A DNA stretch of 64,000 nt from Breviolum minutum Mf 1.05b.01 (GCA_000507305.1 DF241051.1:66256-130255), one strand, 5' to 3'. Positions 53,104-63,087 are shown, counted from the stretch's first letter. Numbers and translations are program-made. The notes: generated by a model not told the origin, from the letters alone.

Positions 53104-53217
53104 GTCATACATCCAGATTTGGCGTGGGCCGACATGTTGGATGAGGATGGCACGTTAATTCCACAGTTTCAAGAGGTCAAGAACGAGCTTCTTGGGCGAA
53201 ATGGCATCTTCCAACAG
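53104..53217 (+). CDS. Candidate internal exon with MLDEDG motif
   Basis: Acceptor TTCCGCAG (53096-53103), then VIHPDLAWADMLDEDGTLIP, QFQEVKNELLGRNGIFQQ, then GTTATT. 38 codons, phase 0, same phase as the exon at 52629. The DxDGxL motif recalls a calcium-binding loop, but no full EF-hand is present. Confidence 0.5.
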
Positions 53218-53386
53218 GTTATTTGGTTACGTGGATGTGATACGATCAGTAGGATGTCTTTCATTTTAACTGGTTGGGATTAGTCGAAAGTTGATTGGTG
53301 AGGGATTGAATCCATTCAAGAATTGCCTGGTTTCACGTGGGTGACATGTTATTGTTTGCAGTGTCTCGAAAAAACAATAAAAAACA

Positions 53387-53580
53387 ATGGCAGCAACATC
53401 TGAAGAAAATCGATGCTGTTGGACTGACTGTTTTCTTCTAGCAGTTCCACACTTGTTGGAAGAAGAATCGAGGTTGGTGTCATCGATAAATGATGTCTTA
53501 GTCCCAGGGACCTTGGGAGAAGTATCCCGAGTTCATTTGATTTTGGAAGTGTTTACAACCCCAAAGTTTTTAACATAGAT
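53387..53580 (+). CDS. Candidate exon, unidentified
   Basis: From ATG 53387: MAATSEENRCCWTDCFLLAV, PHLLEEESRLVSSINDVLVP, GTLGEVSRVHLILEV. Coding-like to about 53560. No clear border. Confidence 0.3.
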
Positions 53581-53645
53581 ACCAAAAACAATGGTTTGGA
53601 AATGCCTTTCAAAAACAAAGTATTTTGGGTATCCATGTTAAATTT
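53568..53645. repeat. Hairpin related to 38788-38875
   Basis: ATAGATACCAAAAACAATGG pairs with the segment ending TTTTGGGTATCCATGTT. Confidence 0.55.
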
Positions 53646-53672
53646 CAGGGGGAGTTATGAGTTACCTTGCAG

Positions 53673-53824
53673 GTTCTGAGAAGATGAAGTTCCTGGACGT
53701 GTTTTGCTTCACCGTTATCCCCCACGGAGAGTTTCACGGCGCGTTTCCCAACGGCGAGACGTTTCCGCTGGCCCGAGCCGAGAGCCGACAGTCAGACCTC
53801 GGGAGCGATCAAGAAAAAGGGTGA
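53673..53824 (+). CDS. Candidate terminal exon, GC-rich
   Basis: Acceptor ACCTTGCAG (53664-53672), a split codon, then SEKMKFLDVFCFTVIPHGEF, HGAFPNGETFPLARAESRQS and DLGSDQEKG to TGA at 53822-53824. The clear GC peak and lack of competing frames make this one of the better exons. No domain recognised. Confidence 0.55.
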
Positions 53825-53854
53825 GACCAAAGACCTCCGGAGCGAGGGGTTACG

Positions 53855-53957
53855 CTCCGGTAAACTAACATAGCTGGCTGGAATATCCCCATGTTCAATA
53901 GGAAGGACATCTTCAATCCGGGTCCATTTTCCATTGCTATGTTAGTTTACTGGAGGG
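53855..53957. mobile_element. Family B hairpin MITE copy 7, chimeric arms
   Basis: Left arm GCTCCGGTAAACTAACATAG and CTGGCTGGAA; right arm TTTTCCATTGCTATGTTAG and TTTACTGGAGGG; TA on both sides. The inner left stem belongs to the copy 3 type and the inner right stem to the copy 1 type. The loop is inverted relative to copies 1-3. Confidence 0.75.
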
Positions 53958-54303
53958 TAAGTGGATGTTTGGATTTGAGATTTCTTTGTTGTGTATCGAA
54001 TAGGATTCAGTGATGACATAAACCAGGGAGGTTGAAATGTATTGGTTTACAGCCAGAGGCATTAATGTGAAGACGTCCGGTGGCAAAATGGGTTTCACTC
54101 TTATCATCATCTACACCGTTTTGTCACAATTTTGAGGTCATTTGTGGATCTTCGTGAGAAAAGTTAAATCTTGCAGCAGTTGATAGCTACGTAGTATCTC
54201 ATTGATTCCACTACATGAAGTCCCACCAGTAACATCCTTTTAAGATCTTTCAAGTATTCGGGCTATTCGCCACAACCATGTGTTGTTTGCAGTGTTGTAG
54301 GTA

Positions 54304-54397
54304 TACCCTCCAGGGAACTAACATATCCCCCAAAAATGGCATTTTGAAGATGATTTTCCTTTTCCCAAGGTCGGATATGTTAATTCCCTGGAGGGTA
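54304..54397. mobile_element. Family B hairpin MITE copy 8
   Basis: ACCCTCCAGGGAACTAACAT and ATCCCCC pair with GGATATGTTAATTCCCTGGA and GGGTA; TA on both sides. Confidence 0.75.
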
Positions 54398-54419
54398 GTC
54401 ATCTTCATCATTTGGGTCG

Positions 54420-54560
54420 TGGATTTGTGCCTTCCGGCATTCCCAAAAAGAGGGGCCAACCTTCCATCCATATATCAATGACAGGTCGAGGAATGAATGG
54501 GCAACGGTTGGCATCACCAAATCCTTCTTGGCAACTTGGATTTTTTCGTTTGTTTTTTTT
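54420..54560 (+). CDS. Weak candidate exon
   Basis: Reads GFVPSGIPKKRGQPSIHISM, TGRGMNGQRLASPNPSWQLG. Overlapping minus frame also open. Confidence 0.22.
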
Positions 54561-54821
54561 GTCGTTCGAAAAGGTCAGGTTTTTGTGGAAAAAAACTGGG
54601 CCAAAGGTACACGTGGTTGTTATACAGGGGGTCATTAAATTGCCCATATTGAGTGATCAAAAGAATAGGAATCTATGGTATTTGTTTGAATGATTTGCTC
54701 TCAAAAAGTTGCATTCCCTAAAACTCTGTCAGTGTCATATAAATGTCCCTTGTTATATTGTTTCAATCACCTTTGACCACTTGACTTACCTAAGACGTTA
54801 AAATTGTGTGGCCGATTTCAG

Positions 54822-55050
54822 CTGTAGGCTCGACCTTCCGTGGGTGGAGAGCAGGCAGGGTGAACCCTTCACCGACGCAATGGTGGACGTGGTGGTGGTG
54901 GTTTCATCCAACCTGGAGGGGTTTTGTTGTGCGCAGGATGTAGATAACTTCAACGAACGGATGATGAACCACTGGTCCATTGTTTTGCCTGAATCTGCAA
55001 GAGAAACAGCCAGGTTGAAGTCCCAATGCAGCTATGAATCTATAAAATGA
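54822..55050 (+). CDS. Candidate terminal exon, unidentified
   Basis: Acceptor CGATTTCAG (54813-54821), then CRLDLPWVESRQGEPFTDAM, VDVVVVVSSNLEGFCCAQDV, DNFNERMMNHWSIVLPESAR and ETARLKSQCSYESIK to TGA. The valine run comes from GTG repeats. No domain recognised; composition is convincing. Confidence 0.5.
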
Positions 55051-55349
55051 ATACTTGTAGAGATAGATTCTTGTTTTTTTTTCGGTTGGATTCCAATCAT
55101 CAAAATCTAAGAATCAATCCAGTTGTTCAGCCTGTTTTTCGGATTTGAGTAGAAATCATTTATCATTGAGCTTTGTGTTCACCGGTTCCTTTTTTTAATA
55201 TAAATCTGCAAAAAAAAAACGTGGGGATTTTTCCAGTTTGCCATGTCACTTGTAACTTGGAAAGGGGACAATCACCCAAGAACCGCCTCCCCTAGTGAAT
55301 CTCCACGGAAGGAATGTGGGGTCATATGTCGGCCCCTAAGATGTCCTGT

Positions 55350-55450
55350 TTGGTTGGGTTATATAGGGGGTTATACAACCCAGTTATATTGGGATTATAA
55401 GGAACACCACTATAAGGGTCCCTATTAACTATCCGGTATAATGGAAAGTA
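55350..55450 (+). repeat. Family F dispersed repeat copy
   Basis: GGTTATATAGGGGGTTATAC, GGGATTATAAGG, CTATTAAC and AATGGAAAGTAGGAGGGTTT are shared in order with 58505-58650. Confidence 0.5.
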
Positions 55451-55747
55451 GGAGGGTTTTTGTTCGTGGCTCATATGATATGACTCATATGTTTTCAAGC
55501 ATGTTCGGTTCAATGAGTGTATTTGGTTTGGTTTTTTTAATACATATAGAATTATGTATGTAATTAGTTGCTTTTGAATTGTTTTTTCCATGTATATTTA
55601 TATTCATGTATAGATCTATAATATGTATATTTACATTTATATCCAGTTACATTTTCACCAAAATGGTCCGATAGGGACTTCACCTGTAGGCGAATCCAGC
55701 GATGAAAGCCCTTCGAGAATTGCAGAGGAGCAGCCCTCTACTTGATG

Positions 55748-55864
55748 CTGTTGATGGAAGAAATCGGCTAACCAGTTCATAGACAGTTTATCACTTTATC
55801 CCATTAGTTTACAGGGTTTATAATACATCCGAGGTGGTTGTTTGGGATTTCTTCCATGAACAGT
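55748..55864 (+). mobile_element. Family C MITE copy 8
   Basis: CTGTTGATGGAAGAAATCGG to GGGATTTCTTCCATGAACAG; interior TTTACAGGGTTTATAATAC. Forward. Confidence 0.68.
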
Positions 55865-55894
55865 TTGTGTTGAGGAGGGTTGTGTAACAGCAAC

Positions 55895-56010
55895 GATCGC
55901 TCCCAAAGTTTAACAGTTGGGCTCCTGAAAGTTGCCGAAACCCAATAAGGAAGCCGGATCGTCTGCCAACCACCAGTTTTTAAGGGGCGAGCTGTTAAGC
56001 TTCGGGGGTG
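55895..56010. repeat. Degenerate hairpin
   Basis: GCTCCCAAAGTTTAACAGTT pairs with AGCTGTTAAGCTTCGGGGG. Confidence 0.45.
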
Positions 56011-56652
56011 TAGGCTCCTGTTGTTGAAAGATAAAAATTGCACCAACACTGGAATGTATAAAAAGTATATGCCCCCGAAAACTAATACATCATTTGAATC
56101 CTTGAAAACTAGTTATTGGAAGACTATGTTCCTTTTGGTGGTTGAATAAAAGCAGTCGCAACTTGTGGAATAATCTGGCGACACCCGGGCATGGTTAGCT
56201 TAATGGACCTGAATCTGTCAACAGAATATCCGGATGGACCCCCTTCCCTGAAATTGGCGTCAAGTTTTGATGGGTTGTAGCTATACAAGAAAAGTCCCCA
56301 AAAGATAACCGTTCTCAAGGAAGGATAGCCAGTGGTTGATAACCGGGATTCTTCATGTTCCCCACATTGTAGTGATGAAAGAACGCAAAGTGCATGGTAA
56401 CTTTGAATGATTGGCCCCTTAAAAGGTGCAGTTTTTGGGTTGCAAATTGAATGACCTTTGTCACAAAGCCTGGGTTGACACTTCAATGATTCCTCCTTCT
56501 CAAATCGCCCACTGGTGATATCTATTGAATCTTACCCCCGAATTATGGACGTCATCTCCAAACGTTGTAAGTTAAAAAGAAGTCATTGCTCCAAATGTTT
56601 CTCAACTCGGCAAAAAAAAAGGGTAGGTTTGAAGAAAAAAGGACATGTATAA

Positions 56653-56744
56653 CTGGGTGGTGGTTTCAAATATGTCTTTTTGTTTCATCCCTAAATGGAG
56701 AAAGGATCCAATTTTACGATTACATTTTTCAGATGGGTTGAAAC
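56653..56744 (+). mobile_element. Family A MITE copy 22, right end truncated
   Basis: CTGGGTGGTGGTTTCAAATA and CATCCCTAAATGGAGAAAGG; stops at GGTTGAAACGG. Confidence 0.75.
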
Positions 56745-56817
56745 GGAAATTCCCTGAGTTTTTTGTATCCGTAACATAACCCAAAACAACAGTGTCTTTG
56801 GGTGGTTCCAAAGCTTG

Positions 56818-56821
56818 TTTC

Positions 56822-56856
<35 letters not shown>

Positions 56857-56920
56857 TTGTTGTTGCTGCTGCTGTTTCTGCTGTTGCTGTGGTTGTTGTT
56901 GCTGCTTCTGTTGTTGCTGT

Positions 56921-56952
<32 letters not shown>

Positions 56953-57013
56953 TTGCTGTTGTTGTTGTTGCTGCTGCTGTTTCTGCTGCTGTTGTCGTTG
57001 TTGTTGCTGATGC

Positions 57014-57044
<31 letters not shown>

Positions 57045-57338
57045 ATTTCTGCTGCTGTTGTCCCTGTTGTTGCTGCTGCTGCTGTTGTTGCTGTTGTTGT
57101 TGTTGCTGCTGCTGCTGTTGTTGCTGCTGTCGTTGTTGCTGTTGATGTTGTTGCCGCTGCTATTTCTGCTGCTGTTGTCCCTGTTGTTGCTGCTGCTGCT
57201 GTTGTTCCTGTTGTTGCTGTTGTTGCTGCTGTTGTTGTTGCTGCTGCCGTTGTTGCAGTTGCTGCTGCTGTTGTTGCTGCTGCTGTTGTTCTTGTCGCTG
57301 CTGCTGTTGTTGCTGCTGCTCTTTGTTGCTGTTGTTGC

Positions 57339-57378
<40 letters not shown>

Positions 57379-57492
57379 GCTGTTGTTGTTGTTGCTACTG
57401 TTGTTGCATGTTGTTGCTGTTGTTGCTGTTGTTGCTGCTGTTGCTGCTGTTGTTGTTGCTGTTTTTGCAGCTGCTGTTGTTGCTGTTGGTCC
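56818..57492. repeat. Long interrupted CTG/TTG trinucleotide repeat
   Basis: About 675 bp of CTG and TTG triplets with sparse single changes and a few phase changes after about 57310. Forward frames give Leu, Cys or Val/Ala runs; the reverse strand gives Gln in one frame. Phase changes argue against one long coding homopolymer. Confidence 0.95.
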
Positions 57493-57617
57493 AGCGCAGG
57501 CTGTGATGGAGCGCGAAGTTGCTTTCTTGCTGATGTTTATAGCTCCCAGGAAGATGGTGGTGTTCTGAAAGCACCACCAGCTTACACAAAAGACACGCAG
57601 AAGGCAAAGCGGTCATC
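57493..57617 (+). CDS. Candidate exon after the trinucleotide repeat
   Basis: Reads SSAGCDGARSCFLADVYSSQ, EDGGVLKAPPAYTKDTQKAK and RSSE to TGA, directly after the repeat. Could be the exon before the 57621 ORF in another frame. Confidence 0.28.
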
Positions 57618-57620
57618 AGA

Positions 57621-58114
57621 ATGACAATGGCAGTTCAGCCTTTGGATGTTGTGGCTGCTTTTCTGTCGAAGGGAGGAGCAGGCCAACAGATGTTCCACGA
57701 ATTTTGCCAAACCTTGGATATTGACGGCTACAAACAGCTCCATGAGAGCGTCATTCAGATCACAGGAAGCCCTAATTCAGGCAAGAGCAAGACGGCTGAG
57801 AAGATCTGCATCATGTGTTGGGCGATGTTTAGATTTTTTGCCCAGGTTCGAGACCTCCAGACAGGGACTTCACGACCGTCCAAAATGCCTTTGAAAAAGA
57901 GGCTGGATGCTTTCCAACAACATGTTGATAAACTGAACATGTTTGTTTGTAACATTCTGGAAGTCAGACCTGTACCCAATGCCTCTAAATGGTTTTGGAA
58001 ACTGGTGAATCGCTCAGCCAATACCTCTCCCAGAAAGGCTTGCAACCGGCCCATCCTGAGAAAGATTTTGCGGCGGCGCATTGTACAAACGATTCATTTT
58101 GGGAAGGCGATGCA
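57621..58114 (+). CDS. Hypothetical protein, first part (frame change near 57985)
   Basis: From ATG 57621: MTMAVQPLDVVAAFLSKGGA, GQQMFHEFCQTLDIDGYKQL, HESVIQITGSPNSGKSKTAE, KICIMCWAMFRFFAQVRDLQ, TGTSRPSKMPLKKRLDAFQQ, HVDKLNMFVCNILEVRPVPN. GSPNSGKSKT is reminiscent of a P-loop (GxxxxGKS/T would be GSPNSGKS) but nothing else of an NTPase is seen. From about 57985 the better frame is two bases on: MVLETGESLSQYLSQKGLQP and AHPEKDFAAAHCTNDSFWEG. A stop just before that ATG means an indel or a splice is needed. No family recognised. Confidence 0.45.
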
Positions 58115-58149
58115 GTAACCAAAGTGAAACCATTCATTGTGATCATTAG

Positions 58150-58341
58150 CGAGTTCTCTCTCAAGATTACAACTGGAAGGATACTGAAGTCAAAAATGCC
58201 CTGAAAGCGTTTGGAAATATTAATGCAAAAGTAGACAGAAAGTTGGAGTACGAAACCGCAAAAGCTTCTGCGACTGAGCCTGGACTGACTGTGGGAAGTG
58301 ATTTGGAAATGTTTTTGAATTGGAAACTGGAAGTCTCATGA
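58150..58341 (+). CDS. Hypothetical protein, last part
   Basis: Reads RVLSQDYNWKDTEVKNALKA, FGNINAKVDRKLEYETAKAS, ATEPGLTVGSDLEMFLNWKL and EVS to TGA. Removing the 35 nt at 58115-58149, which begin GT and end AG, joins SFWEGDA to RVLSQ in frame. That is too short for an ordinary intron, so a small intron, indels or a pseudogene are all possible. Confidence 0.45.
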   Translation, partial: RVLSQDYNWKDTEVKNALKAFGNINAKVDRKLEYETAKASATEPGLTVGSDLEMFLNWKLEVS

Positions 58342-58504
58342 ATGAAATATGAACATCCTGCTTTGGGCAATCAAAAATTTCCCATTGAAAAAGACAAACC
58401 GAGGGTTTTGTTGTTTTCTAACTACATCCCTGAAATCCAAAAAAGGAAGTCTACGGATGTTCTTGGAACTAATTAAACAACCATTTCCTATGTAAAGACT
58501 TGGA

Positions 58505-58665
58505 ATCATCCAAGTGAGCAATGAAAAAAACCCTGAGATTTAGGGCATATAAGGGAGTATACTACCCAGGTATGCGGGGATTGTAAAAAACCACTGTAAG
58601 GATCTCTATTAAACAGCCAGGATTCAATGGAAAGTAAGCCGGGTTTTATCGGGGCTCAATTGAAA
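58505..58665 (+). repeat. Family F dispersed repeat copy
   Basis: GTGAGCAATGAAAAAAACCC, TTAGGGCATATAAGGGAG, ATACTACCCAGG and TCTATTAAACAGCCAGGATT. Confidence 0.5.
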
Positions 58666-58967
58666 CAACCATTTCTAAATAGATGTTTCAGACTCCGGGT
58701 TGAATTCTGTTGCATTCACCTCTTAGAAACGTCAAAGTTGTAGGTGGGATACGGATTTTTTTAATGCATATATCATGTTTTTGTAAGTACTGATATGTTA
58801 GGATGATGTTCATGGATAGCCTTTGGTGACATGTTGATATTCACAAAGATTTGATAGATTGGGACCCAACAATTGAGCGACTTTTGGTCCAATTTTTATG
58901 GTACCGAAACTCCAGGTTCCCCCACAAACCACCGAAGTACCGAACTACCCATTGACCATTAAGATCC

Positions 58968-59108
58968 ATTCTTGGTGGCGAAAATGGAAATTCCTAATTA
59001 GTTAATAAGTTTGGTTATAGGAATCTTAAGAGACCAACTTACAAGGGTTTAACCATAGTTATAAACCAACTTGTGATGATTTTTACCTTCCATTTTCACC
59101 ACCAAGTT
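58968..59108. repeat. Singleton hairpin
   Basis: CTTGGTGGCGAAAATGGAA pairs with TTCCATTTTCACCACCAAG; inner TTAGTTAATAAGTTTGGTTA. Confidence 0.65.
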
Positions 59109-59154
59109 TGGTTTTTTCGAGTCATATTTTCCCCAAAGAAATCGATTCATCAAA

Positions 59155-59330
59155 GCCTCCAGGAGCCTCAGCAGTCAGGAAGGCCAGGCAGGCCAGGTGT
59201 GTTGAACCGTGGGATGCGCTGGAGCCGGCCAGCGCCGGTTGGGGTATGAACCTCGGGATGGAACCTTTGGGAGGTCAACAACAAAATTGGAGGAAGCCCC
59301 CTACCTCAGTGTTATGGATTTCATGGGATC
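59155..59330 (+). CDS. Candidate exon, unidentified
   Basis: Reads KPPGASAVRKARQARCVEPW, DALEPASAGWGMNLGMEPLG and GQQQNWRKPPTSVLW. GC-rich. The alternative frame LEEAPYLSVMDFMGSNTLKR at the end is also coding-like. Borders unresolved. Confidence 0.35.
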
Positions 59331-59345
59331 AAATACTCTCAAGAG

Positions 59346-59460
59346 GGTTCAAAAATCCGGCGAGTTAAACCACCTTTGGGATGTATTTAAAACCTTGTAG
59401 ATAAAATGGGATAAACTACCAACCTCAACTGGTGCAGGCCGGATATCTGAACCATCATAA
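59346..59460 (-). mobile_element. Family C MITE copy 9, ends degraded
   Basis: GGTTCAAAAATCCGGCG, ATTTAAAACCTTGTAGATAA and GGCCGGATATCTGAACCATC. Confidence 0.6.
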
Positions 59461-59767
59461 CATGTTTTTTCAGCATCTTGTAGAACTCACAAGTCGAGCT
59501 AGATTTGGATGAACGCTCTAAGCATGTTTAAGTGGAGTTATAACTGCCACTTGTAACTAGGAAGGATATAATAGGAGCAATCGAGCTCAAATACTGGCAG
59601 GGCAGAATTGTTGATCATGTTCGCCTTTGGGTCAAAATCAGGCAGTGCAGTGCATAAGAATCGCTGCTACTTTGAGTGTCGAAATTCATGAGTTTTTTTC
59701 ACTGTGGTTCATGGGGGTGATGTGGGCTTTCTGCGACACATCAAAAAAGATTGTTTTTTTGTGGGGC

Positions 59768-59891
59768 TTTTGAGGATATCAGAAGGACAGCGGGATAATT
59801 TTGATGACTTTCTCACAGTGGAAGATCCCTGTTTTGCATGTCGACTCATACCTGGAACGAAAGGAATAACAAGCAAGCGGTATCAAAGAAG
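59768..59891 (+). CDS. Candidate exon, unidentified
   Basis: Reads LLRISEGQRDNFDDFLTVED, PCFACRLIPGTKGITSKRYQ and RR, then GTAGGTAG as donor at 59892. Protein-like and with a good donor; acceptor not fixed. Confidence 0.4.
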
Positions 59892-61027
59892 AGTAGGTAG
59901 AAGCTGGCCCCACTATCAACTGAAATGGAGATCATGAACACATTTGCATCTTTAGCCCAGTTGCTTTAGGCATTATGTTCCATTTACAAAAGAAAGGACT
60001 TCCCAATATAGAAATTAAAAGCTCCAGTTGACCAAGTGATGTCATATCCAAGCTCAGCTCCAAAAAATCATATGGATGTTTCCGAAAATAGTTGGTTTTC
60101 CCCCCAAATCATCCATTTTAATAGGGTTTTCCATTATAAACCATCCATTTTGGGGTACTCCTATTTTTGGAAGCACCCATATCTTCAAATATGCAAGAAA
60201 GGCCAGACCTCAGAAAATTGTCACTGTTTGTCATTGAAACGAAAACGGTTTTCCCACATCGTCCCTACTAAAAATGGCTCCCAGCCACGACCAGGCTCAA
60301 AAGTCTACGGCCGAAGTTCCTGAGATCGGAGAAAGCAAAGCACCATTTTTTTTGTTGGGAAGCGCAGCACGAATTTGAAGCCACGGAAAAGTTTCATCCC
60401 CTCTTTGTTATAGGTAAAGTTGAGTTGTTTTTGGGCATATTTTTTCGAAAAGTTCAAGGAACGTTGGGTTGATGAAATACGGTTTCATTTATTAAAAGTG
60501 TATATAAGCCTTGTAATCGACATTTTTGGGGACTGAACACCCTGTAACCCAATCTGTAACATGCATTTACAGGGGTCCTTCATGGGTTGAGGGCGATTCA
60601 AGAATCTTTCGACGAATAGAATGCGAACTTGAAATCATGTTGTTTTGGCAAATTTCTGGTAATTATATCCTTACATAGCCATCTTTTAACTTGGTGTTTT
60701 TTTCAATATAACTCACTAAAAGTTAAACCTTTAGCAGGGGACCTAAGTTTTGCCTAGAGGTGTTGGCATTCACAGCAATAGGGAAGCAATCAAGGTGTTG
60801 GAACACCACCGTTCTCGTTTCAGAAGAGTTCAAAAGTCATGGATTTTGGGATGTTTTTCAGGGTGTTGATTGCAAAGTGTTGGGGCCTAAGATTTAAAGA
60901 TGTCCTGTTCACTTAGTCATCTTTGATGATAGTCAACTATTTCTCAGCGTGTTACCCAACATAGTCAACAAATTGCTGAGCGTTTTGGAGTTCCCACCTT
61001 TCGCAAAGTGCCAGTTCTGACTGATAG
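59892..61027. other. Non-coding stretch
   Basis: 60230-60325 has a short open stretch (VPTKNGSQPRPGSKVYGRSS) without borders. Nothing else supported. Confidence 0.35.
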
Positions 61028-61143
61028 CTAGATGGTGGTTTCAAAAAATATATTTTTTCACCCCGATTCCTGGGGAAAAATGATTCCCATTGTTGACTTT
61101 CGCATATTTTTTTCAGTCATGGGTTGGTTCAACCAGCAACTAG
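61028..61143 (+). mobile_element. Family A MITE copy 23
   Basis: CTAGATGGTGGTTTCAAAAA to CAACCAGCAACTAG; flanks ATAG and ATAT. Confidence 0.82.
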
Positions 61144-61175
61144 ATATGTAAATGTTGGACATGACTAGACTTAAG

Positions 61176-61312
61176 GGCCAGCGTCCTCCCACCCCGAAAT
61201 GATGGTGTTTATCGGTGCGTCGTGCGTCGATCCGGTGCGAAAGTCAATGGAGAAAAAACACGCTTTGGCGGAGTCAAAGTGGGTTTCCGTAACAAAACTT
61301 GTCATGGGTGAA
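61176..61312 (+). CDS. Candidate exon, unidentified
   Basis: Acceptor-like GACTTAAG (61168-61175), a split codon, then PASSHPEMMVFIGASCVDPV, RKSMEKKHALAESKWVSVTK and LVMGER. GC-rich and basic. Continues open to 61387 but less convincing. Confidence 0.4.
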
Positions 61313-61471
61313 AGGTGTGTCAAAAAGCACCCGGGGTGCCAAAAAACAAAGGGGGGGGGGGAAGCCAAACATTCATTTTTTAGGTGAAGGGAAGATTGTA
61401 TGGATGAAATATGGCCAGGGTTCAGTGAATGGATAGTTGAGTGAATTTTTGATACTATACATCCTGTGCAG

Positions 61472-61590
61472 GATCAGTAGCACAGGAACCACAATAATAG
61501 CGGTATCCACACCAGAAATTTCTGGAAAGCACGATGAGCTTTTAGACATTAGCACCAACTTTTTGCCATTTTGTGGAGGAGTCAGCTCAC
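61472..61590 (+). CDS. Weak candidate exon
   Basis: Acceptor CTGTGCAG (61464-61471), then ISSTGTTIIAVSTPEISGKH, DELLDISTNFLPFC. Confidence 0.3.
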
Positions 61591-61739
61591 AGCAATTTTA
61601 CTTGTTGTTTTTATTTGGATGTTTTCACATGATTCATTCTCAAACTGAAATGTATCTGTATGATTTATATTTGTTTCCCTTGTTTCATCATGCCCTCCTA
61701 GGTAAAAAAAGAGATCAACTTCAATTACTGAAACCACCT

Positions 61740-61831
61740 ACACGCCAGTAAACAAATATAGCTGGCTGGAAGATGGATCATTTGAAGATGTATTTCTTAC
61801 TAAGCAGCTGGCCATGTTAGTTTACCACGCC
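61740..61831. mobile_element. Family B hairpin MITE copy 9
   Basis: CACGCCAGTAAACAAATATA and GCTGGCTGGAAG pair with CAGCTGGCCATGTTAGTTTA. Loop TTTGAAGATGTATTTCTTAC as in copy 1. Confidence 0.65.
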
Positions 61832-62200
61832 CTTCCATGACATTGGGATAAAAGCAGACCCCTACACAGAACAACAACCTGAAGTTGGACTGCCAACCAT
61901 TTGGTGATGCATGGCATTCTTTTATCTATACACATATACCATTTATTATTCGCAGTCTCACCACCTGTTTCAGACATGAAAAATCCCAGCCATCTCAATC
62001 TCAACCTTCCTTTTCGTAAAAGCTTCAAACGATGATGTTGTTGGAAGATGTTTCACACCTTTTCCCATCGACAAATTCTGTGGATGTACTTCCCAGTTCC
62101 AGCATCCCAGCGTTACCATTGTTTGCTTTCGGTGCGCTGGCTCGAACAGTGTGCAGTGATTGGAGTCTTCCGTATGTTGTCAAAAAGAATTGCTAAGCTA

Positions 62201-62312
62201 TACACCCCTGAAAATTGCCATAGAAGCTAAAAATCACCCAGTTGCAAAGGAAAATCATCTGAGCCAAATCTCCATAACATTGTGTTGCAGCTGTTAATTT
62301 TTCCAGGGTGTA
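62201..62312. mobile_element. Family B-like hairpin copy 11
   Basis: TACACCCCTGAAAATTG pairs with the segment ending TTTTTCCAGGGTGTA; TA on both sides. Confidence 0.5.
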
Positions 62313-62544
62313 ATATGCTACGATGCATGTGCAAAGATCTTTTGAAACGATAGTGAGTGATATGAGTCAGAGATCAGCAGAGTTGAGGGTGATCCAACTT
62401 TTCTTTGGAAGCAGATGGAACCCTGCAATTGTCCCAAATTTTGACAAGGGTGATGAACAAGGCAGTGTTGTTTGATGAGTGGTTTCCATAAAAAGCATGA
62501 TGAAACTGGAGCTCACTCCTATTTTTACTGGCTGGGATCTAAGA

Positions 62545-62680
62545 ATCTACAACTGAGCAATGAAAAATACCTAGTTGTTTAGGGTATATAGGAAGATTAT
62601 ACTACATAGCTAAAATGGTGATTATTTCGGATCCCGTCATTAAACAACCAGGTATCTTTGGAAGGCGATTGGAGGGGGGT
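62545..62680 (+). repeat. Family F dispersed repeat copy
   Basis: CTGAGCAATGAAAAATACC, TTTAGGGTATATAGGAAG, ATACTAC and CATTAAACAACCAGG, in the order of 58505-58665. Confidence 0.5.
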
Positions 62681-62721
62681 TTTTGGGACACCAAAATGGG
62701 TGATATTTGTTCAGGAGCCTC

Positions 62722-62862
62722 GGATGTAGGAAGTGAAAAAAATCCCCATACCAAAAAATAGCATGCTGATCCATCTGGACCAATTTTGCCAGCCTTTGTA
62801 GGATGTAGGAAGTGAAAAAATCCCATACCAAAAAGATAACATATAGATCCAATTCTTTCCAA
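62722..62862. repeat. Tandem duplication, about 79 bp period
   Basis: GGATGTAGGAAGTGAAAAAA begins at 62722 and again at 62801, followed by CCATACCAAAAA in both and a GATCCA-like word later. Confidence 0.75.
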
Positions 62863-63087
62863 ACTTGCAGACTGTTCACTGCCGGAACTGGGAATTTGTA
62901 GAGCTCAGCTGGAGCTCTTTATGTCCGAAATTGTTTTTTTCCCGAAATGACTCTAGGTCGCTTCAGTCGCGGTTGCACCATTTTTCAGCAGCCAAAACCT
63001 GCCCCAACAGTAGCGAAAAATACAGCTCATACTGACTAGGATTGGAGCATCCCTTGAGTATATTGATCTCAGAAATTTTTGCCCTTC

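Larger units (their letters stand above)
55451..56652. other. Mostly non-coding stretch
   Basis: Holds family C copy 8 and a hairpin at 55895-56010. A 120-codon minus-strand frame at 56124-56486 is noted but not called. Confidence 0.35.

Noticed and set aside
52852-53112. Minus-strand frame reading DLRNEEISYLEREMGEGRLN
   Set aside because: Looks protein-like, but sits in the presumed intron between two forward exons; weak evidence only.
56124-56486. 120-codon minus-strand open frame
   Set aside because: Long for this base composition, but against the strand of the other exons and without splice borders; left uncalled.
56792-57624. Forward frames giving long Leu, Cys and Val/Ala proteins
   Set aside because: They are translations of the CTG/TTG repeat, which has no stops in any forward frame; phase changes inside it argue against coding.
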